Shown here: piece after piece, positions 1 through 5,661 of the stretch
Layout of the letters: the number at the start of each line of letters is the position of its first letter
Numbering within the stretch: position 1 is the stretch's first letter
Source: Bog-159 sp035541265
GTDB taxonomy: Bacteria; Acidobacteriota; Terriglobia; Bryobacterales; Bryobacteraceae
Assembly: GCA_035541265.1 (NCBI GenBank)
Contig: DATKNQ010000155.1
Location: forward strand, 1-7,109
Length of the DNA: 7,109 nt
Reading direction: 5' to 3'
Notes under the pieces: model-generated
Database searches by the model: none
What the model saw: only the letters and a program-made list of their open reading frames with translations
What the model was told of the DNA's origin: nothing
Made by a program: the position numbers and the translations under genes

Positions 1-503
1 AGTTGGATCAGCCCGTGGGCGCTGCCCCGCCCGCGCCCCACGAGTATCCGCTGGCGAGCGACGATGTGGCGCGTGTCTTCCAATTGACCAATCCGCAAAC
101 GCCGCAGCAGTTACAGGAGATTGTCGTTTTGATCCGCGCAGTCGGTGATATTTCAAGGCTCTTCGTCAACAACGCCCGCCGCGAAATGGCCTTGCGCAGC
201 ACCGCGGATCGCGTGGCGCTGGCTGCCTGGCTGGTGAGCGAGCTGGATAAGCCGGTGACCAGCCGTCCGGCCGCAACCGGCGCGCCGCACCAATACCGGC
301 TGCGCACCGACGACAGTCTGGTACGCGTGTTTTTCCTACCGGTAGCTCAGCCTGAGCAACTCCAGAAAGTAGCGATGCAGGTCCGCAGCACCTCCCAAAT
401 CCGTCGCCTGTTCGTCTACAACGCCCTGGGCGCGTTGGCCGTTCGCGGAACCGATGGGCAAGTCGCTGTGGCGGAGAAGACCATCGAAGAGATGAAGCTG
501 TAG
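1..503 (+). CDS. Tandem secretin-N-like repeat protein, 5' end outside the window
   Basis: This is the C-terminal part of a longer protein; the open frame runs in from the left edge. About 166 residues are visible and contain two tandem copies of a unit of roughly 72 residues (visible residues 13-85 and 96-166). Each has the pattern H-x-Y-x-L, D-D, V-R/A-V-F, a Leu-Gln pair, R at the end of a helix, I-x-R-L-F-V-x-N-A, then a strand and a helix; the first copy ends in LDKPV. The first visible residues, LDQPV, match the end of that unit, so at least one more repeat lies upstream and the TTG at position 3 is an internal Leu codon, not a start. The alpha/beta pattern and the final L-D-K-P resemble the secretin_N/STN-like domains of type II/III secretion pores, but no pore-forming barrel is visible here. 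Function is unknown; export is likely but the N-terminus is not seen. The gene ends in TAG at 501-503. Confidence 0.75.
   Translation, partial: LDQPVGAAPPAPHEYPLASDDVARVFQLTNPQTPQQLQEIVVLIRAVGDISRLFVNNARREMALRSTADRVALAAWLVSELDKPVTSRPAATGAPHQYRLRTDDSLVRVFFLPVAQPEQLQKVAMQVRSTSQIRRLFVYNALGALAVRGTDGQVAVAEKTIEEMKL
39..500 (+). repeat. Two tandem protein-level repeats of about 72 codons
   Basis: Copy 1 spans 39-257 and copy 2 spans 288-500, separated by a linker of ten codons rich in Pro, Ala and Thr. The copies align along their whole length through H-x-Y-x-L, the DD pair, V-F, LQ, R, I-x-R-L-F-V-x-N-A, the A-x-R-x-T strand and a V-A-x-A helix. The similarity is clear in protein but weak in DNA, so this is an old duplication. 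A partial third copy is implied by LDQPV at 3-17. Confidence 0.75.
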
Positions 504-533
504 ATCGCTCGCAGCCCTGCCGCGCGACTCGGC

Positions 534-539
534 TATATT
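534..539 (+). promoter_or_regulatory. Candidate -10 element TATATT
   Basis: TATATT sits in the 42-bp gap after the repeat-protein gene and ends 6 nt before the GTG start at 546. A transcript initiated about 7 nt downstream of this hexamer would begin at or next to the GTG, giving a leaderless mRNA. No good -35 hexamer is visible at 16-18 bp upstream. The preceding GGC resembles the context of the TATAAT at 6887. This is a candidate only. Confidence 0.35.
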
Positions 540-545
540 GGGGTT

Positions 546-1091
546 GTGCGATACTTTCTGCGCCGCAGGCAGCCGCCGGTTTCCGGCATCTTGCTGGTGG
601 AGAGCGGGTCGCGGCATCTGATCGAGCGCCTGCTGCCCGGGCTCCGCCAGAGTTACGGCGAAGAGATCCCCGTCGACCTGGTGACGTGTTACGCCGGCCT
701 GCCGGAAGGCATTCGCAGCGCGTATCGTGTCACGGATTATCGCGGCCGCCGTGGACGTCAGTCACTCTATCGCAGCCTGGCCGCCAAGCGCTACTCCATC
801 ATGGGCATCATCTGCTCGGCCGAACCCATCATGACCAAGTGGAAATGGGCGCTGGCGGCGCGCCTTCCCGTGAAGGTTTTCGTCATCAACGAAAACGGCG
901 ACTACTTCTGGCTCGATCGCGGCCACTGGCAGGCCATCCGTCACTTTGTTTTGTTCCGCGCCGGGCTTACCGGCTCGGGTGCGATTCGCACCGCGGGACG
1001 GCTCGCGCTGTTTCCGTTCACTCTGGCGTATCTGTTACTCTATGCATCGGCCGTGCACCTCCGCCGCGCATGGCACAAGGTCCATCCATGA
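546..1091 (+). CDS. Conserved hypothetical protein, alpha/beta with C-terminal membrane segment
   Basis: This encodes a 181-residue protein that I cannot assign to a named family. It begins with a basic stretch (RYFLRRR), then a hydrophobic strand (residues 13-19, GILLVES) followed by a helix, which looks like the first beta-alpha unit of a Rossmann-type fold, as in glycosyltransferase-like proteins. A striking polar and aromatic block follows at residues 91-137, containing EPIMTKWKW, a VFVINENGDYFWLD strand-loop and GHW. Residues about 152-171 form a hydrophobic, probably membrane-bound segment with a basic tail after it. The start is GTG at 546; it is in frame with the preceding TAG (501-503) and no upstream start fits. 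The stop overlaps the next gene's start as ATGA, which implies translational coupling with the quinone oxidoreductase. A role in cell-envelope sugar transfer is possible but is only inference. Confidence 0.7.
   Translation: MRYFLRRRQPPVSGILLVESGSRHLIERLLPGLRQSYGEEIPVDLVTCYAGLPEGIRSAYRVTDYRGRRGRQSLYRSLAAKRYSIMGIICSAEPIMTKWKWALAARLPVKVFVINENGDYFWLDRGHWQAIRHFVLFRAGLTGSGAIRTAGRLALFPFTLAYLLLYASAVHLRRAWHKVHP
1077..1080 (+). promoter_or_regulatory. Ribosome binding site AAGG for the quinone oxidoreductase
   Basis: AAGG lies 7 nt before the ATG at 1088, inside the end of the upstream gene. It supports this ATG over the long in-frame extension further upstream. That extension overlaps the preceding coding region and has no family similarity. 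Confidence 0.5.
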
Positions 1092-2059
1092 AAGCCATTC
1101 AAGTAAGAGAGACCGGCGGGCCGGAAAAGATGGAGGTAGTCGATCTGCCCGTGCCCTCGCCCGGACCGCAACAAGTATTAGTGAAGATTGCCGCCGCCGG
1201 CGTCAACTTCATTGACGTCTATTTCCGGACAGGACTCTACAAGGCCGGCACGCCCGTGTCTCTCGGATCGGAGGCCGCCGGCACGGTGGAGTCAGTTGGC
1301 CCCGGCGTGACAGATTTCGCGCCGGGCGATCGCGTAGCCTATGCCATGGTGCGCGGATCCTACGCCGAGTTCGCCGTGGTCCCAGCCGCGCAATTGGTGA
1401 AGGTCCCCGAGCATGTGGATCTGAAGACTGCCGCGGCCGCCATGCTCCAGGGCATGACCGCGCACTATCTGACAAAATCCACCTTCCCCCTGAAACGCGG
1501 CGACACCTGCCTGGTGCACGCAGCCGCCGGCGGTGCCGGCCTCTTGTTAGTCCAGATGGCCAGGAACATCGGCGCGCACGTCTTTGGCACGTGTTCCACC
1601 CCAGCCAAAGCGCAGCGTGTGAAAGAGGCTGGAGCGGACGAGGCCATCCTTTATACCGAGCAGGATTTCGAGACGGAAGTGAAGCGGCTGACCGGCGGCC
1701 GCGGCGTGGATGTGGTCTACGATTCGGTGGGCGCCACCACCTTCAACAAGAGCCTCAATTCCCTGCGGCCCCGCGGCCTGCTGGCCTTGTTCGGGCAATC
1801 GAGCGGTCCGGTGCCGCCCTTCGACCCCAACATCCTGAACGGCAAAGGCTCGCTGTTCCTCACGCGGCCCTCCCTGGCGCATCATGTCCTGACCCGCGAC
1901 GAACTGCTGTGGCGGGCAGGCGACGTCCTGAATTGGGTGGCTTCCGGTGAGCTGAAGATTCGCGTTCACCACGCCTACCCGCTCGCCGAAGCTGCCCAAG
2001 CCCATCGCGATCTGGAAGGCCGCCGGACCACCGGCAAACTGCTCCTGATTCCGGGGTAA
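1088..2059 (+). CDS. qor: NADPH:quinone oxidoreductase, zinc-free MDR family (QOR type)
   Basis: The 323-residue product matches the usual length of QOR/zeta-crystallin enzymes (about 325). These catalyse NAD(P)H-dependent reduction of quinones or other activated carbonyl compounds in the cytoplasm. Visible marks are the GroES-like N-terminal domain with GVNFIDVYFRTGLY (residues 38-51, the QOR signature, with Asn where zinc alcohol dehydrogenases have Cys), GSEAAGTVESVG (60-71), the GDRVAY strand (80-85), the nucleotide-binding AAAGGAG loop (145-151), VVYDSVG (209-215), and the C-terminal TTGKLLL (314-320). No structural-zinc Cys cluster is present. The ATG overlaps the previous gene's stop (ATGA), and the sensor kinase follows after 7 bp, so all three are probably co-transcribed. 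The family call is firm; the true substrate is not known. Confidence 0.93.
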   Translation: MKAIQVRETGGPEKMEVVDLPVPSPGPQQVLVKIAAAGVNFIDVYFRTGLYKAGTPVSLGSEAAGTVESVGPGVTDFAPGDRVAYAMVRGSYAEFAVVPAAQLVKVPEHVDLKTAAAAMLQGMTAHYLTKSTFPLKRGDTCLVHAAAGGAGLLLVQMARNIGAHVFGTCSTPAKAQRVKEAGADEAILYTEQDFETEVKRLTGGRGVDVVYDSVGATTFNKSLNSLRPRGLLALFGQSSGPVPPFDPNILNGKGSLFLTRPSLAHHVLTRDELLWRAGDVLNWVASGELKIRVHHAYPLAEAAQAHRDLEGRRTTGKLLLIPG

Positions 2060-2066
2060 GTCCCGC

Positions 2067-3902
2067 ATGAACACCCAGGCCAGGTTGACGCTTTCTTCGG
2101 TCCTGGTGATGACCGCCATTGTCGCGATCATTTCAGTGCTCGACCTGGGCTACGAGATGGATGAGCAGTTCCAGGAAACCCTGGAACACGCCGAGTTGCT
2201 GAAGCGCGTGGCGTCCAACAATGTCGTGGAGACGCTCAACCGCGACCGCCAGCATCCCTGGCGCCAGACACTCCGTGATCCCAGTCTGCAGCGCGGCCTG
2301 CTCGATATCATGAGTGCCTCGCATGCGCTGGTGGAGATCGCCGTCTGCGACAACAACAATCAAGTGCTGCTCGACAGCGATCCGAAGTCGGAGGGAAAAC
2401 CGTTCCCGCACTATCCGGATTTTGAGCCGATCGTCAAGAGGACCAACTGGTTTCAGAAGGTCAAAGTACTGAGCCAGCAGAATTCTTACTATCAGCTCGA
2501 GCAGCCGCTGGGCCCGCCAGGCCAGCCCGTGCTCTACGTCCGCATCGTCATCTACCCGCCGCTGATCAAGGCGCTCGATATCATGCCCACGCTCAAACGC
2601 AGCGCCGGCGTGGCGGCGGCCTCGGTGGCGGGCGCGCTCTGTATCACGCTATTGTTCTCGTTCATCGCCTTCCGGCCGCTGGGCCGGCTCGGACATCTGC
2701 TCGACCTGGTGGCGAAGGGCGAATACGATCCGCAGGCCCTGGTACCGGTCACGCGTATGGGAGCTGACGAGTTCGGTGTGATCGCCAACAAGGTCAGCCT
2801 GCTCGGCGAACAATTGCGCGGCGCGCAGTACGAGTTTTCCGATCTGCGCGGCAACTTTGAGCGGATCCTCGACCAGCTCGAGGACGCCGTGCTGATGTTC
2901 GGCCGCGACCGCCGCCTGATCATGGCCTCCGGCTCGGTCGAGAAATTCCTCGGCAAGATGCGTGCCGACCTGGTGGGCCGCACGCTGCCGGAGATCTTCT
3001 CACCGGGCACGACGCTCGGCCTGCTGCTGGCCCAGGCCTCCCAGACGGGACGGCCGATTCGCAACCGGCGCGTGCCCATCACGCGCGAGGACGGCTCGGC
3101 GGCTTTCATTGCACTGCTATCCGTGGATTTGCCGGACGGAGCAAATCCGGGAGGTAATCCGGGACGCGGCACCGGCCTGATGGTCCGCCTGCGCGACCCG
3201 GAAGCCGCCCGCCAGGTCGGCCGTCAACTGCAAACCGCCGACCGGCTTTCGGCCATCAGCCGGATCACCAGCGGCGTCGCGCACGAGGTGAAGAATCCGC
3301 TCAACGCCATCCTGATGCATGTGGAGCTCGCCCGCATGAAGCTGGACCGCCACGACACCGAGGTTGCGCCGCAAATGGAGATCATCTCACGCGAGATCCT
3401 GCGGCTCGACCGCGTGGTGAAGACATTCCTCGATTTCACCCGCCCGGTGGAATTGCATTTCACCGAATTGCCGCTGGATACGTTCGTGCGCGAAATCGTA
3501 GAGCTGGCCTCGCCGCAAGCCACCGCCGCGAATATCCGCGTCGTGGTGCACGATGACAGCGATGCGGCCCACATCCGCGTGGACGTGGACATGATCAAGC
3601 AGGCGATCCTCAACGTGGTCGTCAATGCGATTCAGGCCATGCCTGACGGCGGCGAGTTGCGCATCGAGTCCGGGCTGCACGAAGAGGAAGCCGAGATCCG
3701 CATCAGCGACACCGGCGCGGGGATTCCGCCGGAGCTGCGCGATAAGATTTTCCGGCTGTATTTCACGACCAAGCCGCAGGGATCAGGCATCGGCCTGGCC
3801 ATGACTTTCCGCATTATCCAGTTGCACGATGGCACGATCGATTTCACTAGCGAGCCCGGCAAGGGGACGACCTTCGTGGTGCGGTTGCCGCTGTCGCTGT
3901 AA
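2067..3902 (+). CDS. Membrane sensor histidine kinase (Cache-like sensor, HAMP, PAS, HisKA, HATPase)
   Basis: This is a complete 611-residue transmembrane two-component kinase. Membrane segment 1 is at about 7-26 and segment 2 at about 178-202. The roughly 150-residue extracytoplasmic region between them has a Cache-like stretch around 88-115 (strand, then D-x-x-x-Q-V-L-L-D-S-D-P). A HAMP-like linker follows (202-255), then a PAS-like domain (about 262-375). The kinase core is intact: H-box with phosphoacceptor His406 in AHEVKNPLNAI, N-box Asn516 and Asn520, G1 DTGAGIP (548-554), F-box around Phe562-Phe566, and G2 GSGIGLA (572-578). The core resembles NtrB/ZraS-type kinases. It lies 7 bp after qor, so it is likely in the same transcript. 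No response regulator is next to it, so its partner lies elsewhere. The signal sensed is unknown; a link to redox state would be inference from the neighbour alone. Confidence 0.95.
   Translation: MNTQARLTLSSVLVMTAIVAIISVLDLGYEMDEQFQETLEHAELLKRVASNNVVETLNRDRQHPWRQTLRDPSLQRGLLDIMSASHALVEIAVCDNNNQVLLDSDPKSEGKPFPHYPDFEPIVKRTNWFQKVKVLSQQNSYYQLEQPLGPPGQPVLYVRIVIYPPLIKALDIMPTLKRSAGVAAASVAGALCITLLFSFIAFRPLGRLGHLLDLVAKGEYDPQALVPVTRMGADEFGVIANKVSLLGEQLRGAQYEFSDLRGNFERILDQLEDAVLMFGRDRRLIMASGSVEKFLGKMRADLVGRTLPEIFSPGTTLGLLLAQASQTGRPIRNRRVPITREDGSAAFIALLSVDLPDGANPGGNPGRGTGLMVRLRDPEAARQVGRQLQTADRLSAISRITSGVAHEVKNPLNAILMHVELARMKLDRHDTEVAPQMEIISREILRLDRVVKTFLDFTRPVELHFTELPLDTFVREIVELASPQATAANIRVVVHDDSDAAHIRVDVDMIKQAILNVVVNAIQAMPDGGELRIESGLHEEEAEIRISDTGAGIPPELRDKIFRLYFTTKPQGSGIGLAMTFRIIQLHDGTIDFTSEPGKGTTFVVRLPLSL
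3144..3164 (+). repeat. Short tandem duplication in the kinase PAS region
   Basis: AATCCGGGA occurs at 3144-3152 and again at 3156-3164, a 12-bp period equal to four codons. It encodes NPGG-NPGR within a Gly/Pro-rich loop at about residues 360-367. The frame is kept, so it looks like a slippage-type insertion in a tolerant loop. Confidence 0.6.
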
Positions 3903-3906
3903 CCAC

Positions 3907-3931
3907 GGATGGTACAATTAGAGTTCCATCC
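3907..3931. repeat. Inverted repeat enclosing a -10 element
   Basis: GGATGG (3907-3912) and CCATCC (3926-3931) are perfect 6-bp inverted arms separated by 13 nt. The left arm overlaps the TG of the extended -10 and the right arm ends 2 nt before the ATG at 3934. It could be a regulator's operator or, if transcription reads through from the kinase gene, an RNA hairpin over the translation start region. Confidence 0.45.
3910..3918 (+). promoter_or_regulatory. Extended -10 promoter element TGGTACAAT
   Basis: TG-G-TACAAT fits the extended -10 form TGnTATAAT with one mismatch and falls in the 31-bp gap between the kinase stop and the lipoprotein start. The predicted transcript start is near 3925, leaving a leader of about 9 nt without a clear Shine-Dalgarno sequence. 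No convincing -35 is seen at normal spacing, which is tolerated by extended -10 promoters. The same nine bases precede recA on the other strand. Confidence 0.5.
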
Positions 3932-3933
3932 TA

Positions 3934-4587
3934 ATGCGAGTCTCAGGTCAGGGACAGCGGTTTGGCGGTGGCAAGGGTCCCAGCCCGGAGGGCATTCTCT
4001 GTGTGGTCACGCTGGCGGTAGCGCTGACCGGGTGCACCCTCGGATCTGCAAAGCAGCCCGCCACTCCGCCGCCTCCCGCGGCCGCCGCGGCCCAAGCCAC
4101 GCCGGAGGGGCCGCTTTCCATCCCCCAGACAACGGTCGTTCTTCCCAGCCCGCAGCCGGTCAATCCGGACGCGATTCCCAAGATTCCGGCCGCTGCGGCT
4201 CCCGCACCGGAGAAGGCCGAGACCGCCGCGCCCGCACCGCGCACGCCGCGCCGGGCCGCCGCGCCGAAACCTGAACAGGAAACCGAAGCCGATAATCAGC
4301 CCGCCGCGCCCGTAGCGGCCCCGCCGGAGCAGCCGCCGATTCAGCCGATTCTGAGCCCGGACGAACAAAAGCGCATCAAGACGGCGATCGACGGGCGGCG
4401 GCGCGAGATCCAGGACTGGCTCAACAAAGCGAAGAGTCATCAAACCAAACAGAATCAGAGCCTCACCGATCGCATCAATTCTTTCCTCACGCAGGAACAG
4501 GAGGCCGAGCAGCGCGGCGATTTGACGCAGGCGGATGCCTTGTCGGAGCGCGCTATGGTCCTCGCCCGGGAACTTCAGGTTGATTAA
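3934..4587 (+). CDS. Pro/Ala-rich lipoprotein with helical C-terminus
   Basis: The 217-residue product has an N-region of about 20 residues containing basic residues, a hydrophobic stretch (ILCVVTLAVA, 21-30) and a lipobox LTGC with the lipidated Cys at 34, so it should be a lipid-anchored envelope protein. Residues about 40-140 are a low-complexity linker dominated by Pro, Ala, Glu and Lys. The C-terminal part (141-217) is charged and predicted helical, with EQKRIKTAIDGRRREIQDWL and later a Glu/Gln-rich helix, possibly a coiled coil. No catalytic domain is recognised; a structural or tethering role is plausible but unproven. The ATG at 3934 is the start that leaves a full signal peptide. A promoter-like element lies just upstream, and the downstream peptidase gene starts within its last codons. 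Confidence 0.75.
   Translation: MRVSGQGQRFGGGKGPSPEGILCVVTLAVALTGCTLGSAKQPATPPPPAAAAAQATPEGPLSIPQTTVVLPSPQPVNPDAIPKIPAAAAPAPEKAETAAPAPRTPRRAAAPKPEQETEADNQPAAPVAAPPEQPPIQPILSPDEQKRIKTAIDGRRREIQDWLNKAKSHQTKQNQSLTDRINSFLTQEQEAEQRGDLTQADALSERAMVLARELQVD
4568..4572 (+). promoter_or_regulatory. Ribosome binding site GGGAA deciding a TTG start
   Basis: GGGAA lies 7 nt before TTG 4580, a good spacing. The alternative ATG at 4535 has only a poorly spaced AGG before it and would add 15 residues unlike those at the start of family members. Confidence 0.4.
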
Positions 4588-5659
4588 CGAATTTTCACAA
4601 CGCCGCGCTTCCATCGGCAAAGAACTAAGCGCGCACAAGCTGGACGGCATGCTGGTCACGTCGTCAGCGAACGTCCGCTATCTGACCGGATTCACCGGCA
4701 GCAACGGCGCCGTACTCGTGCTCGATAGCGAAGCGATCTTCTTCACCGACCCGCGCTACGCGATCCAGTCGCGCCTCGAGATCTCGTGCCCGGTGAAGGT
4801 CTGCAAAGGCCCGATCCTGACCGCGGTCGCCGCATGGGCGGTGCGCCGGCGCCTGGGGACCCTTGGCTTCGAACGTTCAAATTTGAGCTATGACGGCTAC
4901 GCCGTGCTGCGCGAAAAACTGCCGGCCAGGGTCGCGTTAGAGCCGGTTTCCGGTTGGCTGGAGCAGCACCGCATGGTGAAGTCGCCGGCCGAGATCGAGC
5001 TCATCCGGCAGTCGGTAGCGGCGAATTCGAAAGCCTTCGAGCAGGCCGCGCGGCGCGTGCGGACGGGCATGCGCGAGCGGGATCTGGCGGCGGAGATCGA
5101 ACATCAGATGCACCGCGTGGGCGCGGAGAAACCCTCGTTCGAAACTATCGTGGCATCCGGCGAGCGCACGGCCCTGCCACATGCGCACCCCACCAGCGCG
5201 AAGCTGCAGCCTGGGCAACTGTTGCTCATCGATATGGGGACGTTTCAGGCTGGCTACGCCAGCGACATGACCCGCATGCTGTTCCTGGGCACGCCGGATG
5301 CGCGCGTGAAGCTGATGTACAAAGCCGTGCTGGAGGCGCAGCTCGCCGCCATCGATGCCGTGAAGCCGGGCGTGACAACCGCGTACGTGGACCGCCGCGC
5401 CCGCCAGGTTTTGAAACAGTACGGCCTCGACCGCGCGTTCGTGCATTCGACCGGCCACGGCTTGGGCCTCGAAATCCACGAACTGCCACGCATCGGCAGG
5501 AAAAACAAGACGAAGCTCGCCGCGGGCATGGCGATCACCATCGAGCCCGGCGCCTATGTCGAAGGTTATGGCGGCATTCGCATCGAGGACACGGTAGTCG
5601 TGACGCCGCAGGGCTGCGAAGTCCTGACGCCGACGGGCAAAGAGCTGCGCTGCGTATAG
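4580..5659 (+). CDS. Xaa-Pro peptidase, M24B family (aminopeptidase P-like)
   Basis: With the TTG start the product is 359 residues, matching short aminopeptidases of the YqhT/YpdF type (about 350-360) rather than E. coli PepP (about 440). It should release the N-terminal residue before proline or split Xaa-Pro dipeptides in the cytoplasm, using two metal ions. The N-terminal creatinase-like domain carries NVRYLTGFTGSNGA (residues 31-44). The pita-bread catalytic domain has all five expected ligands: Asp218 (IDMG), Asp229 (SDMTR), His293 (in HSTGHGLGLEIHE), Glu322 (TIEPGAY) and Glu336 (IRIEDTV). The LPHAHP motif adds His201. The start overlaps the lipoprotein stop as TTGATTAA (8 bp); ATG 4535 is the alternative start. 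No signal peptide is seen. The family is certain, but the choice between aminopeptidase and prolidase is not. Confidence 0.93.
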   Translation: MINEFSQRRASIGKELSAHKLDGMLVTSSANVRYLTGFTGSNGAVLVLDSEAIFFTDPRYAIQSRLEISCPVKVCKGPILTAVAAWAVRRRLGTLGFERSNLSYDGYAVLREKLPARVALEPVSGWLEQHRMVKSPAEIELIRQSVAANSKAFEQAARRVRTGMRERDLAAEIEHQMHRVGAEKPSFETIVASGERTALPHAHPTSAKLQPGQLLLIDMGTFQAGYASDMTRMLFLGTPDARVKLMYKAVLEAQLAAIDAVKPGVTTAYVDRRARQVLKQYGLDRAFVHSTGHGLGLEIHELPRIGRKNKTKLAAGMAITIEPGAYVEGYGGIRIEDTVVVTPQGCEVLTPTGKELRCV

Positions 5660-5661
5660 CG

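Noticed and set aside
3..5. TTG as the start of the first gene
   Set aside because: LDQPV at this point matches the end of the repeat unit (LDKPV), so the TTG is an internal Leu codon of a protein that starts outside the window.
501..548. Stop-codon readthrough joining the repeat protein to the 181-aa protein (same frame across TAG)
   Set aside because: The shared frame can be chance. The intervening codons are not protein-like, and the two products have different characters, one repeat-based and one with a membrane segment.
686..1087. Long N-terminal extension of the quinone oxidoreductase
   Set aside because: It lies out of frame over the 181-aa gene, has Arg/His-rich shadow composition, and the family's N-terminus begins exactly at ATG 1088.
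1547..2131. 194-codon minus-strand open frame opposite the quinone oxidoreductase
   Set aside because: It is a shadow of a well-supported gene with no recognisable domain.
2552..3172. 206-codon minus-strand open frame opposite the kinase
   Set aside because: It is rich in Ser, Arg and Pro, without motifs, opposite an intact kinase.
3943..4659. 238-codon minus-strand open frame over the lipoprotein gene
   Set aside because: It is an Arg/Gly-rich mirror of the Pro/Ala-rich linker; the + strand gene has a signal peptide, lipobox and promoter.
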